Below, one piece after another: positions 1 through 7,935 of a DNA stretch of 64,000 bases. Position 1 is the stretch's first letter, and each line of letters begins with the position of its first letter. Under the pieces are notes generated by a model. It worked only from the letters and a program-made list of their open reading frames with translations, ran no database searches and was not told where the DNA came from. The position numbers were made by a program, and so were the translations under genes. Source of the stretch: Tenacibaculum piscium (GTDB lineage Bacteria; Bacteroidota; Bacteroidia; Flavobacteriales; Flavobacteriaceae); NCBI RefSeq assembly GCF_021390715.1, contig NZ_JAJGWT010000001.1, positions 424,719 through 488,718 on the forward strand. The letters are read 5' to 3'.

Positions 1-1
1 G

Positions 2-289
2 TTAGTTTTTGTCTATGCAGTTTATACTTATTTTGATAAATGGAACAATTGGACAGCTTACGTTGATACTTTTACCACCGCAATTTTCTTTGTAGGAATG
101 TGGCTGATGGCAAAGCGAAAAATCGAAAATTGGATTTATTGGATTATTGGCGATATTATTTCCGTTCCGCTTTATTTTTACAAAGGATTTACCTTTACCT
201 CTTTTCAATATTTAATATTTACTTTTATTGCCGTTAGCGGTTATTTAGCATGGAAAAAAGACTTAAACAACAAAAAAGCAATCTTGTAA
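2..289 (+). CDS. PnuC-family vitamin/nucleoside transporter, 3' part
   Basis: The reading frame is open from the window edge to a stop at 287-289 and encodes about 95 C-terminal residues; the start lies outside the window. The segment ENWIYWIIGD followed by SVPLYFYKG is the typical C-terminal core of PnuC-type inner-membrane transporters (tryptophan-rich, two hydrophobic helices). PnuC proteins carry nicotinamide riboside, and relatives called PnuT carry thiamine. The next gene, a NadR-like kinase, overlaps it by 40 bp, which suggests translational coupling and trapping of the imported vitamin by phosphorylation. The TPP riboswitch and receptor just downstream favour thiamine as substrate, but this is inference. 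Confidence 0.85.
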   Translation, partial: LVFVYAVYTYFDKWNNWTAYVDTFTTAIFFVGMWLMAKRKIENWIYWIIGDIISVPLYFYKGFTFTSFQYLIFTFIAVSGYLAWKKDLNNKKAIL

Positions 290-870
290 AAGTTGTTTTA
301 TTCGGACCTGAATCAACTGGAAAAACAACTCTTTCTGGGCAATTAGCACGACATTACAATACTGTTTGGGCTCCAGAATTTGCCCGTGAATATTTACAAG
401 ATAAGTGGAATAACGAGCGTAAAATTTGCGAACAAAAAGACATTATTCCCATTGCCGAAGGACAAATAAAACTAGAAAATGAGTTATCAAAAAAAGCTGA
501 TAAAGTACTAATTTGCGATACCGATTTACTTGAAACAAAAGTATATTCCGAAGAATATTACGGTGGTTTTGTAGATGCTAATTTAGATGAAGCAGCCATT
601 AAAAACACCTACGACATCTATTTTTTAACCTATATTGATACTCCTTGGGAAGCCGATGATTTACGTGACAAACCAGGCGAACGCTTAGAAATGTTTCAAG
701 CTTTTGAAAATACGTTGATAAAATATAAGCGTCCGTACGTTTTATTAAAAGGCGATAAAGAAACTCGTCTTAAAAAAGCTGTTGCCATTATTGATGAATT
801 ACTTGCTAATAAAAAAGATTTATATTCTTTTTCTACTCTTTTAAACGATGAATATTCCCGAACTAATTAA
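250..870 (+). CDS. NadR-like AAA ATPase / ribosylnicotinamide kinase-type protein
   Basis: 206 residues with a P-loop GPESTGKTT at residues 19-27 and a Walker-B-like stretch LICDTDLLETK near residue 85. This matches the kinase domain of NadR (AAA_28 type), without the N-terminal nucleotidyltransferase and DNA-binding domains of enterobacterial NadR. In Bacteroidetes this protein travels with PnuC-type transporters, as here, and probably phosphorylates the imported vitamin or nucleoside. The ATG at 250 overlaps the transporter by 40 bp; the P-loop is only 18 residues in, so a much later start is unlikely. The end overlaps arfB by 23 bp. The exact substrate (nicotinamide riboside or thiamine) cannot be read from sequence. 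Confidence 0.85.
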   Translation: MEKRLKQQKSNLVKVVLFGPESTGKTTLSGQLARHYNTVWAPEFAREYLQDKWNNERKICEQKDIIPIAEGQIKLENELSKKADKVLICDTDLLETKVYSEEYYGGFVDANLDEAAIKNTYDIYFLTYIDTPWEADDLRDKPGERLEMFQAFENTLIKYKRPYVLLKGDKETRLKKAVAIIDELLANKKDLYSFSTLLNDEYSRTN

Positions 871-1255
871 AGAATTACATTTTAAAGCCACTAGAAGTTC
901 TGGCGCAGGCGGACAGCATGTTAATAAAGTATCTTCTAAAATTGAACTTTCTTTTGATATTTTAAATTCAAAGGAATTATCCGAAAATCAAAAAGAAATA
1001 CTTTACACAAAACTCGCTTCTCGCCTAACAAAAGAGCAGATTTTAATACTTTTTTCTGATGAAACTCGCTCGCAACACAGAAATAAAGAATTAGCGATTA
1101 AACGTTTTTTATATATCATTAAAGAAGGTTTGAAAAAACCAAAAATAAGACGTGCAACAAAACCTAGTAGAAATTCAGTGCTAAGAAAACATGAAAATAA
1201 AAAACGGCAAGCATTCAAAAAATCACTGCGAAAAAAACCTGATTTAGAATCATAA
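848..1255 (+). CDS. arfB: ArfB-like peptidyl-tRNA hydrolase (ribosome rescue)
   Basis: 135 residues with the release-factor domain-3 signature SSGAGGQHVNK at residues 17-27; the GGQ tripeptide (21-23) catalyses peptidyl-tRNA hydrolysis. It lacks the codon-recognition domains of RF1/RF2, and the C-terminal third is strongly basic (Lys/Arg rich), which in ArfB/YaeJ inserts into the empty mRNA channel of stalled ribosomes. Length is close to the usual 130-140 residues. It starts inside the end of the NadR-like gene (23-bp overlap), so it is probably cotranscribed, although rescue of ribosomes has no evident link to vitamin uptake. Confidence 0.9.
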   Translation: MNIPELIKELHFKATRSSGAGGQHVNKVSSKIELSFDILNSKELSENQKEILYTKLASRLTKEQILILFSDETRSQHRNKELAIKRFLYIIKEGLKKPKIRRATKPSRNSVLRKHENKKRQAFKKSLRKKPDLES

Positions 1256-1332
1256 TTCACTTAATTATATCTTCAAAAAATAAATAGCAAAAAATTACGC
1301 CGTTCTTTTTATGCCATTCAAAAATTGAATGA

Positions 1333-1340
1333 TACCTTTG
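1333..1340 (+). promoter_or_regulatory. Bacteroidetes -7 promoter element TACCTTTG
   Basis: TACCTTTG matches the Bacteroidetes sigma-A -7 consensus TAnnTTTG. It lies about 10-15 bp upstream of the TPP riboswitch, the right distance for transcription to begin just before the aptamer. No clear -33 TTG at ideal spacing was found. Confidence 0.6.
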
Positions 1341-1348
1341 CAATGTTC

Positions 1349-1422
1349 TCTTTAAGGGGTGCCAAATATCGGCTGAGATCACACCCAATGAACCTAGAAC
1401 AGGTAATGCTGTTTAGGGAGGC
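1349..1422 (+). promoter_or_regulatory. TPP riboswitch (THI element)
   Basis: The conserved thi-box blocks appear in order: GGGGTGCC at 1356-1363, GCTGAGATCACACCC at 1372-1386, GAACCT at 1390-1395, then CAGGTAATGCTG at 1400-1411 and AGGGA at 1415-1419. These form the thiamine-pyrophosphate aptamer. It sits 130 bp upstream of a TonB-dependent receptor, so the receptor is predicted to be expressed when thiamine pyrophosphate is low. No classic T-tract terminator follows immediately. Confidence 0.95.
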
Positions 1423-1446
1423 GATAATCGCCATTTTGTAAAACAA

Positions 1447-1485
1447 GTCATTAAAGATTTTCATCTGTTAAATCTTTGTGATGAC
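1447..1485 (+). promoter_or_regulatory. Long hairpin between TPP aptamer and receptor gene
   Basis: GTCATTAAAGATTT (1447-1460) pairs with AAATCTTTGTGATGAC (1470-1485) around a 9-nt loop, with a small bulge. It has no following T-tract, so it does not look like a simple terminator. A smaller stem GGCGAT/ATCGCC lies before it at about 1420-1432. Either could be part of the riboswitch expression platform; this is inference. Confidence 0.5.
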
Positions 1486-1551
1486 CTAAATTATTCACTA
1501 TTAATTACAAGAATAATTGCCTCTTTTTATTCGATTTTTATTCCTAAAAAA

Positions 1552-3927
1552 ATGAGACAACTGTATTTTATTCAACAACTTAAAAGCATTGCTTTTATAA
1601 TCGTATTATGTACCAGTTTTGCCGTAAATGCGCAAAGTTTTATTTTATCTGGTAAAATAATTAACAACAATCAAGAACCTTTAAATGGCGCTTCTATTGT
1701 TCTTAAAAACTCAAAAAAAGGAGTTTCTTCGGATAAAAAAGGAAACTTCAAACTGAATTTATCCAAAGGAACACATCTTTTAGAAGTTTCTTATATCGGA
1801 TTTAAAACCGCAACAAAAGAAGTCGAAATCAATAAAAACAAAGAAGTTATTATTCAATTATCCGAAGAAAAAAAAGTATTAGATGCTGTTTTAGTAAATG
1901 CGGTTCGTGTACAAGCAAATGCTCCTGTAACACACTCTAATGTATCAAAAAAACAACTTGAAAAACGTAATTTAGGGCAGGATATTCCTGTTTTATTAAA
2001 CTATTTGCCAAACGTCGTTTCTTCTTCGGATGCTGGAGCTGGCGTTGGTTATACGTACATGAGCGTTCGTGGTTCAGATGCTACTCGAGTAAATGTAACG
2101 ATTAACGGAATCCCGTATAACGACAGTGAAAGTCAAGGAACTTTTTGGGTTAATTTAGGCGATTTTGCATCCTCAACCCAAAGTTTACAATTGCAACGTG
2201 GTGTAGGAACTTCTACAAACGGTGCAGGTGCTTTTGGAGCAAGTTTGAACATTTTAACTGATGCTATTTCTGATAAAGCGGGCGGAGAAATCTCCAATGC
2301 TTTTGGGTCGTACGGAACAAGAAAACATACCGTAAAATTTACCACAGGAAAAATAAACGAGCATTTTGAATTAGCAGGACGTTTGTCAAATATTTATTCT
2401 GATGGTTATGTTGATAGAGCTTCTACCGATTTAAAATCATACTTTTTACAAGCAAGTTACACCAATAAAAATACCTTAATTAAAGCTATCGCGTTTGGCG
2501 GAAAAGAAGAAACCTATCAAGCTTGGGACGGAATTTCTGCAAAACAATTAAAAGAAGACAGAAGACAAAATCCATTAACATACGATAATGAAATTGATAA
2601 TTTTCAGCAAGACCATTATCAATTGCATTGGAACGAAAAAGTAAGCCAAAATTGGACAACAAATCTTGGTTTAAATTACACCAAAGGAAAAGGATATTTT
2701 GAGCAATTTAAAGGAGAAAGTGCTGTTTCAAAATATAATAATTTGGTAAAAGCTACAGCAACCGATTGGTACGGAACACCTGCCACCGATTTAATTGTTC
2801 GCCGTTGGTTAGACAATGATTTTTATGTAGCTAATTTTAACGCCACTTATAATAATGATCTACTAGAAATTATTTCTGGTGGTTCGTACAGTTACTATGA
2901 AAATGACCATTTTGGAGAAGTAATTTGGGCGAAAGAATTTGCTGATAACGCAAACATCAGAGATCGTTATTACGATGGAACATCAACCAAAAAAGATGCG
3001 AATATTTTCACGAAAATATCATTTAACATTACCGATGATTTAAGAGCTTTTGCTGATTTACAAGGACGATTTATCAGCTATAAAACAAACGGTTTAACCT
3101 CTAAAAGAAAAGATTTAAATGTGGATAAAAACTTTAATTTCTTTAATCCGAAGTTAGGATTTACCTATACTTTAAACAATCAAAATAGCTTTTACACTTC
3201 TTTTGCCAGAGCAAATAGAGAACCAAACCGAAGCGATTTTAAAGGCGGAGTAACTACCCACGAAAGTTTAAATGATTACGAATTAGGATGGCGTTTAAAA
3301 ACCAATACGATCAAATTAAACACCAATATTTACTTTATGGATTATCAAAATCAGTTAGTTTTAACAGGTGAAATTGATGATACTGGCGATGCGTTGCGTA
3401 GTGCAAGCGGTAATAGTTACCGAGTTGGTGTAGAAATGGACGCTACTATTGTTGTAAATGATAAATTTTCGATTGGTCAAAATGTTTCGGTAAGTCAAAA
3501 TAAAAATGTTGATTTCGTTACTAACAGAAACGATAAATTACAAGAATTAGGAAATACCAATATTGCAAATTCTCCAAATATTGTGGCTGGAAATTCATTG
3601 ACTTATCAAGTATCAGAAAATTTACAACTAGCATTTTTATCGAAATTTGTAGGCGAACAATATTTGAGTAATACCGATACCGAGGCATCAAAATTGAGCA
3701 GTTATTTTACCAGTGATTTTAATATCATGTATGAATTAAAAACCAAATCAATTTTTAAATCTATTGTATTTACAGGAGTTGTAAACAATGTTTTTGATAA
3801 ACAATATGTCGATAGAGGGTATATTTATTTAGATGATTGGTCAAAAGCTGGAACAACCACTGAAATTCAAGGATATTATCCACAAGCTACGATTAACTTT
3901 TTAGCAGGAGTTACTTTTAAGTTTTAA
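1552..3927 (+). CDS. TonB-dependent receptor, TPP-riboswitch controlled (putative thiamine receptor)
   Basis: 791 residues: signal peptide ending near VNAQ (about residue 28), a carboxypeptidase-regulatory-like beta-sandwich (about 29-105), a plug domain with YMSVRGSDATRVNVTINGIP (plug core around residue 165-185), then a 22-strand-type beta barrel ending in GVTFKF, the usual aromatic-terminated last strand. It acts in the outer membrane, importing a ligand with TonB energy. The TPP riboswitch upstream identifies it as a thiamine-regulated receptor of the kind described in Bacteroidetes, so thiamine or a precursor is the likely ligand. The gene is monocistronic, with a terminator directly after it. 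Confidence 0.92.
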   Translation: MRQLYFIQQLKSIAFIIVLCTSFAVNAQSFILSGKIINNNQEPLNGASIVLKNSKKGVSSDKKGNFKLNLSKGTHLLEVSYIGFKTATKEVEINKNKEVIIQLSEEKKVLDAVLVNAVRVQANAPVTHSNVSKKQLEKRNLGQDIPVLLNYLPNVVSSSDAGAGVGYTYMSVRGSDATRVNVTINGIPYNDSESQGTFWVNLGDFASSTQSLQLQRGVGTSTNGAGAFGASLNILTDAISDKAGGEISNAFGSYGTRKHTVKFTTGKINEHFELAGRLSNIYSDGYVDRASTDLKSYFLQASYTNKNTLIKAIAFGGKEETYQAWDGISAKQLKEDRRQNPLTYDNEIDNFQQDHYQLHWNEKVSQNWTTNLGLNYTKGKGYFEQFKGESAVSKYNNLVKATATDWYGTPATDLIVRRWLDNDFYVANFNATYNNDLLEIISGGSYSYYENDHFGEVIWAKEFADNANIRDRYYDGTSTKKDANIFTKISFNITDDLRAFADLQGRFISYKTNGLTSKRKDLNVDKNFNFFNPKLGFTYTLNNQNSFYTSFARANREPNRSDFKGGVTTHESLNDYELGWRLKTNTIKLNTNIYFMDYQNQLVLTGEIDDTGDALRSASGNSYRVGVEMDATIVVNDKFSIGQNVSVSQNKNVDFVTNRNDKLQELGNTNIANSPNIVAGNSLTYQVSENLQLAFLSKFVGEQYLSNTDTEASKLSSYFTSDFNIMYELKTKSIFKSIVFTGVVNNVFDKQYVDRGYIYLDDWSKAGTTTEIQGYYPQATINFLAGVTFKF

Positions 3928-3953
3928 GAAATATTTTTCTTTTTATATAAATA

Positions 3954-3984
3954 AAAATCCCAAGCCTTAAAAACTTGGGATTTT
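3954..3984. terminator. Bidirectional intrinsic terminator
   Basis: AAAATCCCAAG pairs with CTTGGGATTTT around a 9-nt loop, between the riboswitch-controlled receptor (plus) and the heavy-metal-associated protein gene (minus). A-tract and T-tract flank the stem, so it can serve both convergent genes. Confidence 0.85.
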
Positions 3985-4013
3985 ATATGTATTATAACGC
4001 AATAACTACTTGA

Positions 4014-4280
4014 TTACTTATTAATCTTACCAACAGCACAACTCACAAACGATTTTGCTTTGTGCAATACTGTGTTTTCACTTCCAACTTCAGGATAGCC
4101 TAATTTTGCTAATTTTTCTTTGGATAAAATCAAACTTTCTTCGGTTGTGTTTAAAGTAACCAATGATTTTTCTACATCAACTTTTACCTCATTAACGCCT
4201 TGAATTGCTGTTAATCCGTTGATAATTGTATTGGCACAACCGCCACATTTTAAGTTTTCTATATAAATTTCTTGTGTCAT
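4014..4280 (-). CDS. Heavy-metal-associated (HMA) domain protein
   Basis: 88 residues. The N-terminal 65 residues form an HMA/ferredoxin-like fold with the metal motif KCGGC (Cys12 and Cys15) in the expected loop after strand 1, followed by TIINGL and the VNEVKVDVEK strand. Such small proteins bind Cu(I) or other soft metals as chaperones. The Met before the first Cys seen in MTCxxC proteins is replaced by Lys. A short C-terminal tail holds one more cysteine (SFVSCAVGK). It is the last gene of a minus-strand run with two rhodanese-type proteins, 36 bp after the upstream gene; a role in metal or sulfur handling is likely but not proven. Confidence 0.85.
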   Translation of the reverse strand: MTQEIYIENLKCGGCANTIINGLTAIQGVNEVKVDVEKSLVTLNTTEESLILSKEKLAKLGYPEVGSENTVLHKAKSFVSCAVGKINK

Positions 4281-4316
4281 GCTTTCTTAATTGATTTCTT
4301 TTTAATTTCTTGTTTA

Positions 4317-4703
4317 TTAATTTTTTATTGCTGTCAATTTTTGATATGCTCTATATCCTCCCAACACATTATAGGTATTAAACCCTTCTTTTTGTAACTT
4401 TTCTGAAGCCACTAAACTTCTTCTCCCTGAGCGACAATAAATATAAACAGGCATTGTTTTGTCTAATTTTCTTAACGCTATATATTCAAAATCATCAGCA
4501 AAAATATTTATCATAATAGCATTATCGAGAATACCTTGTGAACATTCTTCAGGTGTTCGAACATCAAGCAATTGAATCTTTTTTTCAGTTTTTAAAAGTA
4601 ACTGTAAATCAGAAACTGTAGTATTTTTGATATTATTTTCCTGAGATTTACATGATATCAAAACCATAAAAATCAATGCGATGAATACTAAATATTTTTT
4701 CAT
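4317..4703 (-). CDS. Rhodanese-like lipoprotein
   Basis: 128 residues. A lipoprotein signal ends in VLISC (Cys18 lipidated), placing the protein in the periplasm on a membrane. The rest is one rhodanese domain with DVRTPEE (about 47-53) and the active-site loop YCRSGRRS, catalytic Cys90, so persulfide sulfur transfer is expected. It lies 36 bp after the CstB-like gene and 36 bp before the HMA gene, consistent with one operon. An exported rhodanese would handle extracytoplasmic sulfane sulfur. Confidence 0.9.
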   Translation of the reverse strand: MKKYLVFIALIFMVLISCKSQENNIKNTTVSDLQLLLKTEKKIQLLDVRTPEECSQGILDNAIMINIFADDFEYIALRKLDKTMPVYIYCRSGRRSLVASEKLQKEGFNTYNVLGGYRAYQKLTAIKN

Positions 4704-4739
4704 TTTAATTGTTATTTAAAACAGTTCCTCTAAAAAAAA

Positions 4740-6146
4740 TTATTTTAAAGTTGATGGACAAACAGCAGCTGTTCTCTGAATAGTTGTTTTTCGTATCGCT
4801 GCAAAACCTCCTGATACATCAATTACATTATGAAATCCTCTTGCTTTTAATATTGATGCTGCAATTACCGAGCGATATCCGCCTGCACAATGCACATAGA
4901 AATCGGCTTTTTTAGGAAATTCTTCAATATGTTCATTTAGAAAATCTAACGGTGTATTTGGCACATTTACAATATGTTCGCTCGCATATTCACCAGGTTT
5001 TCGCACATCAAAAACAAGTGCTTTTTGAGCAATTGATTCTTCTAAAGCATCCGCAGAAACCGAACGTAAAGTATCAATTTCTTTTCCTGATGTTTTCCAA
5101 GCTTCAAAACTTCCTTCTAAATACCCTAAAACATTATCAAAACCGACACGTGATAAACGAGTAATCGTTGTTTCTTCTTCTCCTTCGGGCGTTACCAATA
5201 GAATTGGTTGTTTAACATCTTTAATTAAAGCACCGACCCACGGAGCAAAAGTTCCGCCCAAGCCAATAAATATTGATTGTGGAATAAATCCTTTTATAAA
5301 TTCTGATTGATGACGCACATCTAAAATAATAGCATCGGTATTGTTGGCTGTTTTTTCAAAATCGGCTACGGATAAACTAATCGCACCTTTTTTGATAACT
5401 TCATCAATAGATTCATATCCTTCTTTATTCATTTTCACATTTAAAGGAAAATAGGCTGGCGGCGGCAATAATCCGTCAGTTACTTCTTTTATAAATTCTT
5501 GTTTTGTCATGTTTTCACGCAACGCATAATTGGTTTTCTTTTGATTTCCAATTGTTCCGATGGTTTCTTTGCTTAGGTTTTTACCACAAGCCGAACCTGC
5601 TCCATGTGCTGGATATACAATTACATCATCTTCTAAAACCATTATTTTGGTACGCAAACTATCGTACAAAAAACCTGCTAAATCATCTTGTGTTAAAGCT
5701 CCTTTTTGTGCTAAATCAGGACGACCAACATCGCCTAAAAATAAGGTATCGCCACTAAAAAGAGCATGATTTTTTCCGTTTTCATCTTTCAATAAATACG
5801 ACGTACTTTCCATAGTATGCCCTGGTGTATGCAATGCGGTAATGGTAATTTTACCGATTTTAAAAACCTCGCCATCAGTAGCAATATGCGATTTATAAGT
5901 AGTTTGAGCCGTTGGTCCGTAAACGATTGTCGCGCCTGTTTTTTCGGCTAAGGTTACGTGTCCGCTTACAAAATCGGCATGAAAATGAGTTTCAAAAATA
6001 TAGTTGATTTTTGCAGTATCTTGTGTTGCTTTTTTGATATACGATTCTACTTCTCGCAATGGATCAATAATCGCAACTTCGCCTTCACTTTCAATATAAT
6101 AAGCACCTTGTGCTAAACAACCTGTATAAATTTGCTCTATTTTCAT
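4740..6146 (-). CDS. CstB-like persulfide dioxygenase with pseudo-rhodanese and rhodanese domains
   Basis: 468 residues in three parts. Residues 1-~250 are a metallo-beta-lactamase fold with THFHADFVSGH (about 53-63), PGHTMES, SGDTLFLGDVGRPD and YPAHGAG, the mononuclear iron set of ETHE1-type persulfide dioxygenases. Residues ~260-360 are a rhodanese fold whose active-site position reads TPEGEEE, without cysteine, so it is a pseudo-rhodanese. Residues ~370-460 are a second rhodanese with the intact loop CAGGYRS. This dioxygenase/pseudo-rhodanese/rhodanese order is that of CstB, which converts persulfides to thiosulfate or sulfite. It lies between a SulP transporter and a rhodanese lipoprotein, so the operon probably detoxifies sulfide-derived sulfur. 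Confidence 0.92.
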   Translation of the reverse strand: MKIEQIYTGCLAQGAYYIESEGEVAIIDPLREVESYIKKATQDTAKINYIFETHFHADFVSGHVTLAEKTGATIVYGPTAQTTYKSHIATDGEVFKIGKITITALHTPGHTMESTSYLLKDENGKNHALFSGDTLFLGDVGRPDLAQKGALTQDDLAGFLYDSLRTKIMVLEDDVIVYPAHGAGSACGKNLSKETIGTIGNQKKTNYALRENMTKQEFIKEVTDGLLPPPAYFPLNVKMNKEGYESIDEVIKKGAISLSVADFEKTANNTDAIILDVRHQSEFIKGFIPQSIFIGLGGTFAPWVGALIKDVKQPILLVTPEGEEETTITRLSRVGFDNVLGYLEGSFEAWKTSGKEIDTLRSVSADALEESIAQKALVFDVRKPGEYASEHIVNVPNTPLDFLNEHIEEFPKKADFYVHCAGGYRSVIAASILKARGFHNVIDVSGGFAAIRKTTIQRTAAVCPSTLK

Positions 6147-6200
6147 ATCTATATTTTCTTATTTTTTTGTGAATTATATCTAAATTATTCTCTAACTAAA

Positions 6201-7934
6201 TTATTCATACGCTTGATGAATATATTGTGCGTATTTTTTTTGATTTTGATTATCGCCTGTTTTAAAAAAATTTACAGCGCCATTATCACGCATAAAAAAG
6301 TGGTCTAAACTGCTCACTTCTAAAATTCCTCCTTTAAAAAAAGCATCTCTAACAGGTCCTTTTACACCTGCAAAATAGAAGGCAATATTTCTTTTATGAT
6401 AATATCGAATACGTTCTTTTAGCATTTCGATTCCTGTACTATCAACTCGATTGATACTTTCGGCATCTAATACAATTAGTTTTAGCGAAGTCCCTTTTTC
6501 GTGTGCCATTTCGTCTAATTTATCTCGAAAATAATTAGCATTTGCATAAAATAATTGGGCATCAAAACGAAAAATTAATATTTCTTTATCGATAATAACT
6601 TCTTTAAACCTATTTTTATTTCGATAAAAATCTGAATTTGGTACTTTTCCTAATTCGGCAACGTAAGGTCTTGAGGTTCTGTAAATCAAAATAATTAATG
6701 ATAAACTTGCTCCAATTAATATCCCATATTCAATTCCGAAGAAAATAGTGGCTAAAAAAGTAGCAATTAACAACCAAAAATCTAGCTGATTTGCCTTCCA
6801 AAGTTTTTTAGCTTCGGATACATTTATCAAATTAAAAACCGCCACAATAATAATTGCTGATAATATCGTTCTTGGTAAATGATAAAATAAAGGTGTTAAA
6901 AAAAGCAACGTTAAAACAACAATTATAACCGATACAAATGCTGAAATTCCTGTTTTCCCGCCTGCTTCTTCATTAATTGCAGATCTCGAAAAACTAGAAG
7001 TTGTTGGATATGATTGAAATAATGAGCCTACAATATTACTAAAACCCAAGGCGACCAATTCTTGATTTGGGTCTATTCGGTATTCATCTTGCTTGGCTTC
7101 GAGCGTTTTTCCTATGGAAATAATTTCTAAATATCCAACAAGTACCAATGTTGATGCTATTGGAAATAATTCTTTTATCAAAGCGATATCAATAATAGGA
7201 ATGTTAAATTTAGGCAATCCTGATGGAATATTTTTTACAATTGCGATGTCGGTTAATTTTAGATAATCGCCAAAAAAACGAATAACAACAATTCCTAAAA
7301 TAACGACAATGAGTGCATTTGGTATTTTTTTATTGATTTTTCTAAAAATTATAATCAGCAAACAAGCGATGAATCCAACAATTGTGGTATTTGTATTAAA
7401 AGAGGAAATTCTATGAATAATATCTTCTAATAAAATATGTACTTGGTCGCTTTGCAGAAAATCAACACCTAATAAATTCCGAAATTGATTGAGTCCAATA
7501 ATAAGTGCAACTGCGGATGTAAAGCCAATAATTACAGGTCTTGACAAAAAATTAACAATAAATCCTAAGCGAAATACGCCTAATAAAAGCTGCATTGTTC
7601 CGACCATTAATGCCAATAAAATAGCAATAGCAATGTAACTTTCAGAGCCAATTAACGCCAAAGTAGAAACGCCTGTTGCTACGATTAAAGAATCCATCGC
7701 CACAGGACCGATTGCCACTTGGCGAGATGATCCAAAAACCGCATATATTAATTGCGGAATTAAAGCGGCATATAAACCATAAATTGGTGGTAACCCTGCA
7801 ATTAGAGCATAGGCAATTCCTTGCGGAATTAAGACCGTTGCGACGGTAATTCCTGCTATGACATCACCTCTAATTTGCGTTTTCTTGTAGTTGGGTAACC
7901 AGTCAAGTATCGGTATGATTTTTTTTAATTTCAT
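6201..7934 (-). CDS. SulP-family inorganic anion transporter with STAS domain
   Basis: 577 residues. The N-terminal ~420 residues contain about a dozen hydrophobic helices and the SulP signatures PQGIAYALIAGLPPIYGLYA (about 38-57) and SFSRSAINEEAGGKTG near residue 310. The C-terminal ~110 residues are a STAS domain with RVDSTGIEML. SulP proteins move sulfate, bicarbonate or related anions across the inner membrane. Its ATG is 1 bp after the ruvB stop, and the CstB-like gene follows after 54 bp. In this setting sulfate, sulfite or thiosulfate export or import is plausible; bicarbonate uptake is the main alternative. Confidence 0.92.
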   Translation of the reverse strand: MKLKKIIPILDWLPNYKKTQIRGDVIAGITVATVLIPQGIAYALIAGLPPIYGLYAALIPQLIYAVFGSSRQVAIGPVAMDSLIVATGVSTLALIGSESYIAIAILLALMVGTMQLLLGVFRLGFIVNFLSRPVIIGFTSAVALIIGLNQFRNLLGVDFLQSDQVHILLEDIIHRISSFNTNTTIVGFIACLLIIIFRKINKKIPNALIVVILGIVVIRFFGDYLKLTDIAIVKNIPSGLPKFNIPIIDIALIKELFPIASTLVLVGYLEIISIGKTLEAKQDEYRIDPNQELVALGFSNIVGSLFQSYPTTSSFSRSAINEEAGGKTGISAFVSVIIVVLTLLFLTPLFYHLPRTILSAIIIVAVFNLINVSEAKKLWKANQLDFWLLIATFLATIFFGIEYGILIGASLSLIILIYRTSRPYVAELGKVPNSDFYRNKNRFKEVIIDKEILIFRFDAQLFYANANYFRDKLDEMAHEKGTSLKLIVLDAESINRVDSTGIEMLKERIRYYHKRNIAFYFAGVKGPVRDAFFKGGILEVSSLDHFFMRDNGAVNFFKTGDNQNQKKYAQYIHQAYE

Positions 7935-7935
7935 T

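Noticed and set aside
1003..1260. 85-codon minus-strand frame over arfB
   Set aside because: Shadow of a well-supported gene with no motif.
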